Shown here: positions 45,738 to 55,620 of the stretch, piece after piece
How the letters are laid out: each line of letters begins with the position of its first letter
Numbering within the stretch: position 1 is the first letter of the stretch
Assembly (NCBI GenBank): GCA_012934845.2
Contig: WNNJ02003514.1
Coordinates: forward strand, 1 to 64,000
Length of the DNA: 64,000 nt
From: Pomphorhynchus laevis
Taxonomy: Eukaryota; Acanthocephala; Palaeacanthocephala; Echinorhynchida; Pomphorhynchidae
Direction of reading: 5' to 3'
Notes under the pieces: model-generated
Databases searched by the model: none
What the model saw: only the letters and a program-made list of their open reading frames with translations
What the model was told of the DNA's origin: nothing
Position numbers and translations under genes: made by a program

Positions 45738-47924
45738 TCAGGGCCACCTATCTCTCTTCAGGATACGTTTAAGTCTATATAGGTCAGCCTTCGCCGACCA
45801 GTTTACCGTAACGGTGAACACCAGGTATTTTACTCGATATGTGAAGACAGGGAGGGGTTGATTAGTCAAAATGGAGGAGAGGGCAGAGTGTGCTAATCTC
45901 TTAAGTTTTTGCTTTGTTGCAGAGGCGCCATGGAAGACAACCATCTGCGATTTGGCGGAGTTTAAAATAAGATTGAACTGGGCTAACTGGTTTTTTAATC
46001 TTAAGAAAAAATCGATTGATGTCCGGGACTACGTCTTTGCACCTGCGTCCAGAGAACTGGACTGTGATATCATCAGCGTATATCACTAAACGTTGTTCGC
46101 GTTTAAATATTTTAAGGAGTTCAATGCAGGCAGCAAGAAACAAGATAGGAGAAAGAGAGGATCTTTGGGGCACACCCGTAATAGGGTAGATCTGACGCGC
46201 ATCAGGGTCGTCTTCATAATAGAATCGCTTGGTATACAGCAGTATCTTCACCCTGTTAACAATTCTCGCAGGCAACCCAAGGGACCTGAGAGAAGAGATA
46301 ACAAAGGGAATGAAGATGCGGTAAATGCAGCAGAAAAATCAAGGAAAACAGTCACATCAAGTTGATAGCTATTCTCCTGACAAAACTGTTGCACTTCACC
46401 TACTGCTGAATGGACCAAGCGACCTTTGACGAACCTAGTGGTGGGATTAAATTTCGTCTACTCAGATGATTGCGGATTCTACGCACAAGCGCTTTTTCGT
46501 AGAACGAGACGAGGGAATTTTGAATCGATATGGACCGCAGATCTTTAGGACATGATACCGGATTGTTTTTTGGTAAAAATTTCCGTAAACTAATGTTGAT
46601 GCCGGCCACATCGAATGGGTAGGCTAAAATCATTGTGACGGCCACTTCTCTTCTTTGTTCGGCTGTCAAAAGCTGACAGACACGAGAAGAGAGTGGATCG
46701 AGGGATTTGTAGGTGCCCGGAAGAGGCCCCCAAAGGTTAAGGATATCTGTGACAGATAGAGCCCTACTCTTAAAGTCTCCCCAAGGCGTGATTTGTTAAG
46801 GTGATTGAGTGGCTCCATAATTATGTAAGGATAGTGACTCCTCTAAAACTTAAATCAAGACCTATTTTACCAATCCAACCCAAAGCTCTTTCCTTCCAAC
46901 AGACAAACTTCTCCTTCTTGAATATCTTCCAGAAGGAAGACTGGGCTGGATTAAGGTAAGTGATGCTTGCCCTATCCTTACCCAGTTATAACCTACATCT
47001 AGTGATCCAATATTCTTTCGAGAGAACTTGCCTGGCAGAAGCAGAGAGGTTGGGAAGACGGAGTTTATACGCTAAGGTCTTGAGTTTTGTCGGAGTGGGA
47101 TTGTAAACACGACATTTATAGGTTGTCGAAAGTATCGCGGTAGCTTGCTAAGAGACATAGGAATTAAATTCGGTTAAACTCTCATTACCAATTTGGGGGA
47201 AGCGTTGGATAGCTGCCTGAAAGAAAGCCACTCTGATAGGATCAAAGTGAAATTTTCTTTCGGAGCAGCGAATCCTCTTCTATCCGCTAACAAATCAAGT
47301 CATGAGAGGTGGACATATGTTGTCACGACTGCTCCGTCAGTGGGGTTTCAACAACAACCTCTTATAGAGCAGTAATAAGTCGAGGAGTGAATTCGTTGAT
47401 GCGCAATGAAAGGTGGGGGACGGTGGTTTGTGAATAAGATAACCATTCCTGGCTCTGCGGATTGCTGCATTCATCCAACGACCAGTTCTGTCGTTGAAGC
47501 CCCAAGTACCATGTCATAGCCGCTATCAATAATCCAATCCAGGAGGTCACGGTTCTTGTGAATCTCACCTGGACAGATGTAGACATTGGCTAGATTGAGT
47601 CGTTTCCTGTTCTTACAGAGTGAAACTACCAATCAAGAAAGGGCTGGACAAGAATATTTGAGTAGAATGGACGATCTTAAGGAGCATTTATTTAGGGTTA
47701 AAATACCTTGAGATGAAGAGGAGTGAGGCGTGGTTATGTACAGAGTATAGTGGGAACAAATGTCCTAAGAGATGAATCGAGCAATGTCTTGGAGGATACG
47801 GATAGACCGCGTCTCCTGAAGGACTATAACATCTGCATCTCTATCAGATAGAAGTCTAAGGGCAGAAGCTTCTCTCAAATTCCACTGAAGGATATTCAGT
47901 GAAAAAGGCTCACGAGTACTCTGC
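45738..47924 (-). pseudogene. LINE J2 ORF2 (endonuclease and RT), broken
   Basis: Starts with ATG 47924, the same MQSTREPFSLNILQWN as J1. Endonuclease traces include DADVIVLQETRSIRI and, near 47500, YLGLQRQNW and SNPQSQEW in shifted frames. RT traces are KDLRSISIQNSLVSFYEKAL (46560), VPQRSSLSPILF (46170), VIYADDITVQFSGRRC (46080) and VKYLVFTVTVNWSAKADL (45820). Many frame changes and the loss of its last 80 codons make it inactive. Confidence 0.75.
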
Positions 47925-48159
47925 ATTTTGTTAGGTCAGTTGGGTGGGATTGCCTCATCCCTAGACAGAGCTAGGGGCGGAAAGGTTGCCCTTCCCGCCA
48001 CAAACTCCGTCTTGAGCGAGCACTTGCCCACGGGCAGTGTCTTCATTTTCCGAAAAGGAGGCCTTTCCTGCTTTGGACTTAATCAGCCTGGCCCACCTTT
48101 AGTGGAGGCACGGTATGAACCGAAGCTTCATTTTATTATATTCAGGTACAGTGGAAAAA

Positions 48160-49169
48160 TTACTCGAAAAAAATGTTCCATTTGTCTAAATATTGACTGT
48201 TTTGTGTGCCTAGTAGATGAAGGATGTCCTTGTCGGACATTTTACTGCAGGAGTCCGCATAACTTACCGGATATTTTGTAATAGGAGAATAGAACTTAAG
48301 TCTATAGGCCTTAAAGGCCTCACACCTCCTCGAACAGGAGGGATGCGGACCCTTACAATTAACACACAGAGGGGTAGATGAACACTTATCATCGATGTCA
48401 ACGCAATCGTTAGACGAGCAATAACCGCAGGTCTTATCTTTATTGCACATAGACGCCCAGTGTCCCCATGCATGACATTGATTGCAATGGGGGAACGTCA
48501 CGTAGTCATTCAATAGTACGGTAAATTTTAAATTGAAGCCCATAAAAGGGTTACATGCCGTTCTAGCAAATATCTTGGCAATTTCTATAGGGGCCGAGAC
48601 AAAAGCTATAAAGATGGCTTGTCCATCCCTCCCCTTGACATAACGAAAATTTGACACTCTAAGCAAAGCTTGAAAATTGTCAATATGAGATTGCTCCAAG
48701 TGTGGAGACAGGTTAGAAACTTTCAACGAAGTCATAATAGGCTTTGAAGTAAGGCTCCCTAGCATGGAGATATTTTTGTCAAAGTATTCTTTATAGTCAT
48801 TTGCCAAATTGGGGGAGGCAAACGAAACTTTAATTTTTGATTCATAATATCTGATTAAATTAAATAGAATTCTATTATGGTATTGTTCAACAGAAGTTCG
48901 AAGGAATAAATTATACAGTTTGTGCCTTTTAAAAGGCTCAGCTAATTTAATGATAGCCAAATTTTTCAGCTTAGGTGTGGGGGAAGTAACCCCTTGTCAT
49001 CGGCATCATTGGTTAACAAAACACTAACCTTAGAAGCTGAAGTATTCGAAATTTCATTGGAAATACATGTGAACTGCTCTAATCTTGCTGAATTCTGCTC
49101 CAAATTTGCTGAAAATTGTGAAATCTTTGATTGCTCCGACGCACTTTTACATTTGAACGATTGCTGCAT
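48160..49169 (-). pseudogene. LINE J2 ORF1 (gag-like, zinc knuckles)
   Basis: RNA-binding ORF1. The N-terminal part (MQQSFKCKSASEQSKISQFS, 49169) is rich in Ser/Gln/Asn; a frame change near 48965 precedes the main part. LAIIKLAEPFKRHKLYNLFL and SLKVSNLSPHLEQSHIDNF match J1 ORF1 (LLIIKVKKPTEKHDLYNKFL; SLKVSNLPCSMEEEDIRSF). The CCHC knuckle CNQCHAWGHWASMC is followed by CGYCSSNDC and LCVNCKGPHPSCSRRC. Identity with J1 ORF1 is moderate by eye, so J2 belongs to an older or separate J subfamily. Confidence 0.8.
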
Positions 49170-49260
49170 TTTTTGTTAATATCGATGAAATCATCCGTAC
49201 TATCAGTATCAAGTATCACAGGGAATAAATTTCCAGTAAAATAATAATGTTTTTATTAAA

Positions 49261-49436
49261 CCCCGGGTGGTTTAGTCTGAAGGCGGCGTGTTGGATCGGT
49301 TGAGGGCTCAGATCCCTCTGGACCTGAGGCCGTAGAACAAGAAAGAAGACGGTTGGTTTAGTTGTCTGACTGACTTAAAACTGTTTTCAAATTTTTTCCA
49401 GATGTTTCTTTTTAATGGTATTTAAAAAATACCATT
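49261..49436 (+). mobile_element. Jockey/I-type LINE J copy J2, direct 3' segment
   Basis: CCCCGGGTGGTTTAGTCTGA onward matches the end of J1 ORF2 and its 3' UTR (J1 61135 onward), in plus orientation, immediately next to the inverted 5' segment. It ends near a short palindrome at 49414-49436 (AATGGTATTT / AAATACCATT). With 45711-49257 it makes one insertion. Confidence 0.75.
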
Positions 49437-50153
49437 AAAAATGTAAGTAAATGACTACAAAAAATATTTACAGCTTAAACATACAATAAATAACATACAT
49501 CATTGTTACTATTCTATTATTATATTACCATTTCTCGGATGGTAGCAAATTACAGCTACGAACCAACTACGAATCAGCTACGGACCAACTACTTACAATT
49601 AATAAATACAAAACTGAGCTTGGGATAACATGCAAGCGAATACGGGTAGTTGCGCGGTCTGTGGCGTATCGTTTCACCTTAATGCATCAGGTCATCTTCA
49701 GGGACATGGACCTGGGAACTTGCGCTGTTCAGGATCAGGACAGCTACCGACAGTCAGCTCACACAACGTAATCGCATCAACGGACACAAGACCTTAGTTT
49801 TTAGACGCCAACGAGAATTTATTGCCTGATTAGATATCAATAATTAAATCCAGGAATGATGATAAACGACATTTCCAGTGTGGCCATATGTCCGATATTG
49901 ATCGCGTAGGTTCTAGCAAGTTTAAACATTATAATCCTACGCTTTAGCAAAGATTTAATTCTGAATCGTACCATGAAGCGACATACAATTGTTCTTACGA
50001 ATAACGGTTTTTGGAACAAACACATCCGAGATTGAGATTAGCATGTTGCGCAGCTTAATCAATTAATCATCATCAGCACAACTATCACAGCCAAATTGAA
50101 TATTTTTAGCGTATCTTTGCGAATCCTCAGTGTTTACACGACATCACAAGCAT
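49437..50153. other. Mostly unassigned; small cysteine/histidine-containing open stretch
   Basis: At 49631-49797 a plus-strand frame reads MQANTGSCAVCGVSFHLNAS followed by GHLQGHGPGNLRCSGSGQLP. The spacing C-x2-C, H, HGP, C-x-GSG resembles a zinc-binding motif at the start of some invertebrate retroelement ORF1 proteins, which I recall only loosely. The rest is AT-rich without recognisable genes. Confidence 0.3.
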
Positions 50154-50470
50154 TTACTTAAAAAAGAAAAATTTATCTTTAAAAATAAATCCTGATTTTT
50201 TACTTAGTGCTAATTCAGCATCATTACCGTCTGTATAATTAACCGATGCAAATCCAAACATTAGGGCACAACGATCGCTCAAATCGATTGGTGCTTTATA
50301 TTCAAGATTGACAACATCAGTTATTGACCTACTAAATATAATGTCAAGTAAGGAAGTACTATCGTTCATGAACCTTGTCGGTAAGAATGCATGCTGAATA
50401 AACAGTAACTCGTCAACAAGATATAAATATAATTCCTTGTTTGGGTCCGAGGTCCATCCGTCCATTCGTC
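50154..50470 (-). mobile_element. CR1-like LINE fragment G (end of endonuclease)
   Basis: Minus-strand open frame: VDELLFIQHAFLPTRFMNDS, LLDIIFSRSITDVVNLEYKA, PIDLSDRCALMFGF. This is the late endonuclease block (compare QHVSQSTRF, LLDLCLTVPNDILDRLSYLD, GHSDHVV in LINE C), with the SDH reduced to SDR. Nothing else of the element is seen. Confidence 0.6.
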
Positions 50471-50499
50471 AAAACTCATAAGCATAATGAAGTACCCAG

Positions 50500-51312
50500 T
50501 GGTCGTTTCGGTTGCCTGTGTGACATTGTGAATGAAGGCGTTTCCGATACTTTGTTTAATTGACTGAGCCTGGCGCTCTTTACCAGATCGAATTGCTATG
50601 TGGCCATCTTTAAAATGAGGTAGAAACGAATAGCGGGTACTTCATACTACTGATGAGTGTTGCCGAGTAATCCATCACTTCGATGTTAAAGTAATCGTCT
50701 TGAAGTGACATGGTGCCTGAAAGTCGTGAATAAAAGTCCAGTCTACCAAGCAACCAATTTTCCAGTAATGCCGTGTTTCGTAAGAAATCCTGGACCGTTG
50801 TTTACTCAACACATCCGTGCACTATCATTATACATGCCGTATCCATTAAGGATACAATGAGTGCGACGACAATTTAGCAACAAACTCTGTCTAGTGTTTT
50901 AGGATGGTCCGCACATCAATTAGATCTGGTAAAGAGCGTAAGCCTCAGTCAATTAAGCAAAGTGTTGGAAACGCCTTCATTCACAATGTCACACATGCAA
51001 CCGAAACGACCAGTGGATACTTTATTTTACTGATGAGTGTTGCCGAGTACTCCGGTGCTAAGGTGGTCGTCTAGCAGTGACACGGTCGTTGAAAGTCGTG
51101 AATCGAAGTTAGACTATCAATCAACACAATTTTCTATTAATGCCGGGTTTCGTTAGAAATCCTGGACCGTTGTTTGCTCAGCACATCTGTGCACGATCAT
51201 TAAACGTGCCGTATTCATTAAGGATTTAACGAGTGCAGCAATCATTCAGCAGCATCCTCTGGCCAATGTTTAAGGATGGTCCGCACAGCAATTCGATCTG
51301 GTAAAGATAGAT
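50500..51312. repeat. Tandem repeat, unit about 373 bp, with an inverted piece at its left end
   Basis: 50635-50945 and 51017-51312 are diverged direct copies (CTGATGAGTGTTGCCGAGTA, GAAATCCTGGACCGTTGTTT, GGATGGTCCGCACA). The spacer 50930-51025 (GGTAAAGAGCG to GAAACGACCAGTGGATAC) is found again as its reverse complement at 50500-50605. Unit length, measured between the two GATCTGGTAAAG words (50930 and 51300), is about 373 bp. No coding region. It is a short satellite-like array or the remnant of a non-coding mobile element. Confidence 0.65.
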
Positions 51313-52674
51313 CTGGTTATTTCGATATGTTGGTATACTCTTACGCCTTATCGACTAGACTATCCATCCAATACAGAACATCTGTTCTCAATACGTAGAG
51401 AACATATGTGGATTTGATAGCTAATCACCGATAAAGAAGCACGGATAAATGCGGAGCATAAACATTGGCATGTTGATTAAGCCTCAGAGTTCTATTTTTG
51501 TGAATTTAACTTGCAATTTAAGTAATGCTCATTATTTTTGATGTTACTCTATTTTAGATTGATTGGCAAAGCCTAAAAAAGAGGAAAGTTTTAGAAATAA
51601 TTTATCTGTAGTTTTCGTTGTTTCTTCTTTATATTAATTACATATATAGTCAATTTTGCTAGATCACAAAAGGTAATTTCGGGGCAGAAATCAGACGGTA
51701 TCATTCCTTCATTACTTCAAATTTCATACACCTTGACTCACAATATTTCCTATTTAAGCCTGACATATTGGTATTGTTTCGTCCACTACTGCCTTGCAAT
51801 AATACACATAAACTCATCAGAAGGCTGTGTACCGCTGTAGTTTCCTTTTGAACCCTATTTGCACTAACAGATTTGAACCTAGGTTCTTTCGATCGGTGGT
51901 GTAAGCCTCATCGACAAGGCTAACTATCCGGTACAACTAGAAATTCTTCAGTATATGAAACTTTCACTGTAATGGATTTCTGAAACCGCATTTTCCGAAA
52001 TGCATTCAAAGCATTCTTTATAGCACCTATCCTATGATTTTTTGATCACATACTGGATAGGGATAATAAGTTAAGAAAAATTGACAACAACCGTTTGTCA
52101 GTTTAAGTAATAAAATTGGATTTATGTGAAATTTTTTGAAAAAATTCTGTAATAAATTTTAACACAAAATTTTCAAAATGTTAAAAAAATATTGTCTAAA
52201 TGTCGAACAAAAGGTAACTAAGGTGTTTTATTTATCCGAATGAAATGTTTTTCGTTATATAAGACAAATTTTAACAAATTGAGATAAGTCAACGTAAAAT
52301 TTATTGTTACAAGTTTTACATTGACTTTTCGATTTTTTCAATTTTTTATAAATAATGGAGTCTGCCTATATAATAGGATAAAGTAGTAACTTTGGCAGTT
52401 TGTGTGTTGATAAGTTTAATATGCATCGCATAGTGACCAACAAACAACAAATGTATAAGGCACACCTGGATATATCATATACTAATATTATATTTTATAT
52501 TAGTAATATTAAATATTACATGTAATGTTTAACCAATTTTCTACTCTTGATTAATTCTGTTTTTTTGTATCCACAGGATGTTCTATGCTTTGAATACTAA
52601 TCAGGCAGATGATATGCTCTAACATGTGAATAAACTAGATAATCGAAATAAAGAATACAAACTATCCCGTTAAT
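51313..52674. other. Intergenic, no gene; tRNA-like fragment inside
   Basis: AT-rich. Apart from the tRNA-like stretch at 51858-51932 nothing is recognisable. Short open frames are of the length expected by chance. Confidence 0.4.
51858..51932 (-). other. tRNA-derived sequence, probably SINE head or tRNA relic
   Basis: On the minus strand: a pairing D-arm AGCC-TTGTCGATGA-GGCT, then CACCGATCGAAAGAACC and a B-box-like AGGTTCAAATC (51870-51880). Spacing suits a tRNA promoter. The anticodon and T stems do not pair properly, so it is not a working tRNA gene. The order resembles tRNA-derived SINE heads. No SINE body could be confirmed. Confidence 0.4.
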
Positions 52675-52762
52675 TGTGCTGGTCTGGTTTAATTGTGCTG
52701 GTCTGGTTTAATGATGCTGGTCTGATTTAATGGTGCTGGTTTGGATTAATGATGCTGGTCTG
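52675..52762. repeat. 19 bp minisatellite, about 4.6 units
   Basis: Units read TGTGCTGGTCTGGTTTAAT (twice, identical) then with small changes GATGCTGGTCTGATTTAAT, GGTGCTGGTTTGGATTAAT and a partial unit. Another partial unit (TGTGCTGGTCTTG) lies at 54487, just beyond LINE B2, so B2 inserted into this array. Confidence 0.85.
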
Positions 52763-52849
52763 TAGCAAATAATCTAACTACAAAGAAGATCGTCCCAATT
52801 TCGGCAACTCATTATGGAGCCTCTCCTGCGGCAACTCGTCTGGAGCAGC

Positions 52850-53345
52850 GATCTATCCGGACCCTACGTTCGAGTAACATACGAGATAAAAGATCTGTTA
52901 TAGATAGATTCAAATGTGTGATCTTTGCCAACGTTTATGAGTCCCCATCCGACAGTGCTCAAAATCGTATTAATGATGATGTTGGCTCAGTGCGGCAGAT
53001 CCTATCCGGAGTTTTCGTTAAGGGTGAGGAAGGTTTGGCAGAATCTCTACAGGTCTTTGCCCTTCACAGAATCGGCAAAAGAGACGGAAATGGTAAGACT
53101 AGATTACTAAGATTAGTTTGTGCGTCTTCTAATCAAGCCGCTTCCATTCTTAATAGAGTTTACAGATTAGCGGGTACTTCTATGCGCATCTTCAAGGACC
53201 TTTCGATCGAGGATCGCCGTCAATTGCCTCTTGCTAGGAAGGAACTATGAAACAGGCGTCAATTAGGTGAGGAGGATTTATGTATCCGAAATTTTCGGGT
53301 GGTTCGACGCCGACCATTTGTACGGTGGGAGAAGTTAACTATAAA
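52850..53345 (+). pseudogene. LINE B2 ORF1, C-terminal domain
   Basis: VIFANVYESPSDSAQNRIND near 52918 is the same domain start as CLIIANVKES in LINE C and CIIISNLKLPES in LINE A3. It continues ALHRIGKRDGNGKTRLLRLV, GTSMRIFKDLSIEDRRQLPL, one in-frame stop at 53248, then LGEEDLCIRNFRVVRRRPFV. Probably an RNA-binding ORF1 domain. The N-terminal zinc cluster is missing. Confidence 0.75.
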
Positions 53346-53408
53346 AACTCAACGAAGAGAGTTTTAGGAGACTTGGTTTCATTTCGTACCATTTAATCGA
53401 AAAGTCCG

Positions 53409-53588
53409 GTGAAATACGGTAGTCATCCTATCAGGATTGCATGTTGCAATGTTCGCAGCTTAGTCTCTAAATTTGATGAGTTCAACTTTTATTTATCAAA
53501 CAGCGACGTGTCTATTTTCGCACTTACTGAGACCTGGCTGCACAGTGGTATTGATGACAATTGTGTTAACATCCCGGGCTTCTCACTA
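53409..53588 (+). pseudogene. LINE B2 ORF2, start of endonuclease
   Basis: IRIACCNVRSLVSKFDEFNF (catalytic Asn), then IFALTETWLHSGIDDNCVNI (catalytic Glu) and PGFSLF, where the frame enters the foreign A-II piece. It matches B1 (FLITETWLHSNISDDCVAI) closely. Confidence 0.8.
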
Positions 53589-53656
53589 TTCGTCCGTGAC
53601 AAGGTCCGCTCATCTAACTTAATTCTCCGTGACATCCGCCGTATCCGCCCCCTTAT
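53589..53656 (+). mobile_element. 68 bp A-II LINE fragment inside LINE B2
   Basis: CGTCCGTGACAAGGTCCGCT to CGCCCCCTTAT is the same as 28914-28981 of copy A-II-2 apart from two bases. In A-II it encodes the RT thumb region (FVRDKVRSSNLILRDIRRIR). Here it bridges the B2 endonuclease and its C-terminal part. Confidence 0.85.
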
Positions 53657-53673
53657 GGGGTTAAGAAACTAAC

Positions 53674-54320
53674 ATGCACTTAAGAGTTAAGAAATTTTCT
53701 TTTGTGTATAGTTTAGGTGGTGAGCCAATTGAGCAGGTACATTGCACTAGAGACTTAGGGGTACTTGTGCACGAATCGTTAAACAGTAGTCCAAACACAG
53801 ACATTATTATTCAGTCGACCAGACAATTGAGCTATGTGCTTCGTAGGAGCTTTCGTTACCCATCTGTGTTTTGTCTTAAAGTGATGTACAACTTAATAAT
53901 TAGGCCCATTCTTTTATACTGTACACCAGCAACATTTCCGTGCACGCGAGGCGAGCTGAATGATTTAGAAAATGTTCTTCGCAGGTTGACGAGGTGCTGT
54001 CGTCTTCCGAGTAGTAATTCTTATAGGGATCGCTTGCGAGAGATAGGCGCACCGTCGGTTCGGTCTGCGATAGTGTGTAGCGACATCTTATGCTTTAGAG
54101 ATATGTTACTCGAACGTGATGGGTGGCCAGCAAACTGAATCCAGCGGAACAAACGTGATACGAATCGGGGCCACTCTTTGACTGTGAAAACGCTGCACCG
54201 TGGGAAGCTGTCTAGAATCAGTCGCCTATCGCACCGGGCGGTGAGGATGTGGAACTTACTTCCGGAGGATATGATCGCTATTCAGAGTAGACAGCAGTTC
54301 ATGCGAAGGATGGAGCAATA
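53674..54320 (+). pseudogene. LINE B2 ORF2, C-terminal part
   Basis: VHCTRDLGVLVHESLNSSPN, MYNLIIRPILLYCTPATFPC and LENVLRRLTRCCRLPSSNSY form the post-RT region; the frame stops at 54138 and continues in another frame with VKTLHRGKLSRISRLSHRAV and RMWNLLPEDMIAIQS. Same block order as LINEs C and E. Confidence 0.8.
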
Positions 54321-54797
54321 GCTGTGCGAGACATACTCACAGTCTATACCGGATCGTTATCCTTGAGAGGAATGGTGAATATTTTTTCTTTTCATTTTTT
54401 TTTCTTTTTTTCATGTGATCAGACAAAACAGCCCTACGGCTACAGTCTTGTAATTGAATAAATAATTGAATAAATAAATAAATAATTGTGCTGGTCTTGT
54501 TCATCGTCACTAATCACCAAAATTATGAAACCTAATTATTTCGCGTAAACCTAAATTGCATTTGAAGTTTTTTCAAAGAACAATTTAGATTTACTAAATT
54601 ACATTGGCTAAATTACGGTTTTATTCTAAAAATTTTTCAAAAATTTTTATTCAAAATTATTTAATAGTAGTGACATCGATATTTAGGCAAATAAAGTATG
54701 TTTCAATAGGGGATAATAGTAACCCAATTATAGCTGACTTATTTTTAAGTTCTTAATATTATGAAATTATTCATAACTGTGTAAAAAATAAATAATT

Positions 54798-55620
54798 ATA
54801 TAAATATATGAAATATATGTTTCGATACATTGATGATATATGTGTATTTAATTCTAATAATTTTTATTCAATTAGTGAGCACATTTATCCAGAAAGCCTT
54901 ATTCTTAACAAAACCAATATTAATGATAAAGAAGGTGTATATCTAGATATGAACATTAAATTAACATTAACTAAAACTACTATTAATTTATATCGTAAAG
55001 ATGACATATTTAAATTTACAAGAAACATATTTTTGCATGAGCATTCATGCATACCATATAATATAAAATATAATACATTAAATAATGAAATTTTAAGAAT
55101 TGCAACAATATGTAATGATATTGGCTTTCTTCAAAATCATTTAAATAATTTAATAGATACATATTTTAAACTAGGTTACTATAAAAATAACATCAAGCAG
55201 AAAACAGTAAAATATATAAATTAACACAATAATATAAAGAATAAATTTAAACTCTTAAGTGGCAAATTTTTATGGATGGATAACAAATAATATACTTTGC
55301 ATTAGAATAAGATACTAGATAGTTGTTTCAGAGGAAATACATCATTAGCATGTATTTGGCCCCCGCTGCTATGTTGGGTAGAGGAATAGGGGCCGAAACC
55401 TGATAGCATAGCAGTTCCTCCTGATGATCTTATCCCTTATTCGAATACATTGTATATTATGTATTGGTCAATTCATAAAAATTGATTTTTATTTTAAATT
55501 TTAACTTTATATTGATCTCAATTATGTAAAATCTTATAAATTATTCATTATTTAATTATTTGAAATTCAGCATTGTTTTTAATTTTTGAATGATATAAAA
55601 TACGTAGACTCAGTTAGCTG
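54798..55620 (+). mobile_element. Penelope-like element copy 4
   Basis: Begins at the YIDD box (MFRYIDDICVFN, 54817) like copy 2 and runs through YPESLILNKTNIND, VYLDMNIKLTLTKTTINLYR and IFLHEHSCIPYNIKYN; the frame closes slightly earlier than in the other copies (55224). The structured 3' UTR stretch is at 55350-55425 and the family tail ends near 55620. 54488-54797 before it is AT-rich and empty. Confidence 0.65.

Larger units (their letters stand above)
45711..49257 (-). mobile_element. Jockey/I-type LINE J copy J2, inverted 5' segment (twin-priming layout)
   Basis: Colinear minus-strand copy of J from its 5' UTR (49257) through ORF1 (49169-48160) and ORF2 (from ATG 47924) to the point equivalent to J1 position about 60975. 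The 3' end of the element is missing here but follows at 49261 in the opposite orientation. Coding parts are frameshifted in places. The left border joins the Ty3/gypsy fossil at 45710/45711. Confidence 0.8.
52763..54486 (+). mobile_element. CR1-like LINE copy B2, internally deleted and patched
   Basis: Contains the end of ORF1, the first part of the endonuclease (to 53588), a 68 bp foreign piece (53589-53656) and the C-terminal part of ORF2 (53674-54320). The 3' UTR (GCCCTACGGCTACAGTC) ends in an AATA repeat. The RT core is missing. It sits in the 19 bp minisatellite. Confidence 0.8.

Noticed and set aside
51858-51932. Functional tRNA gene on the minus strand
   Set aside because: A D-arm and B box are visible, but the anticodon and T stems do not pair. 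Listed as a tRNA-derived relic instead.
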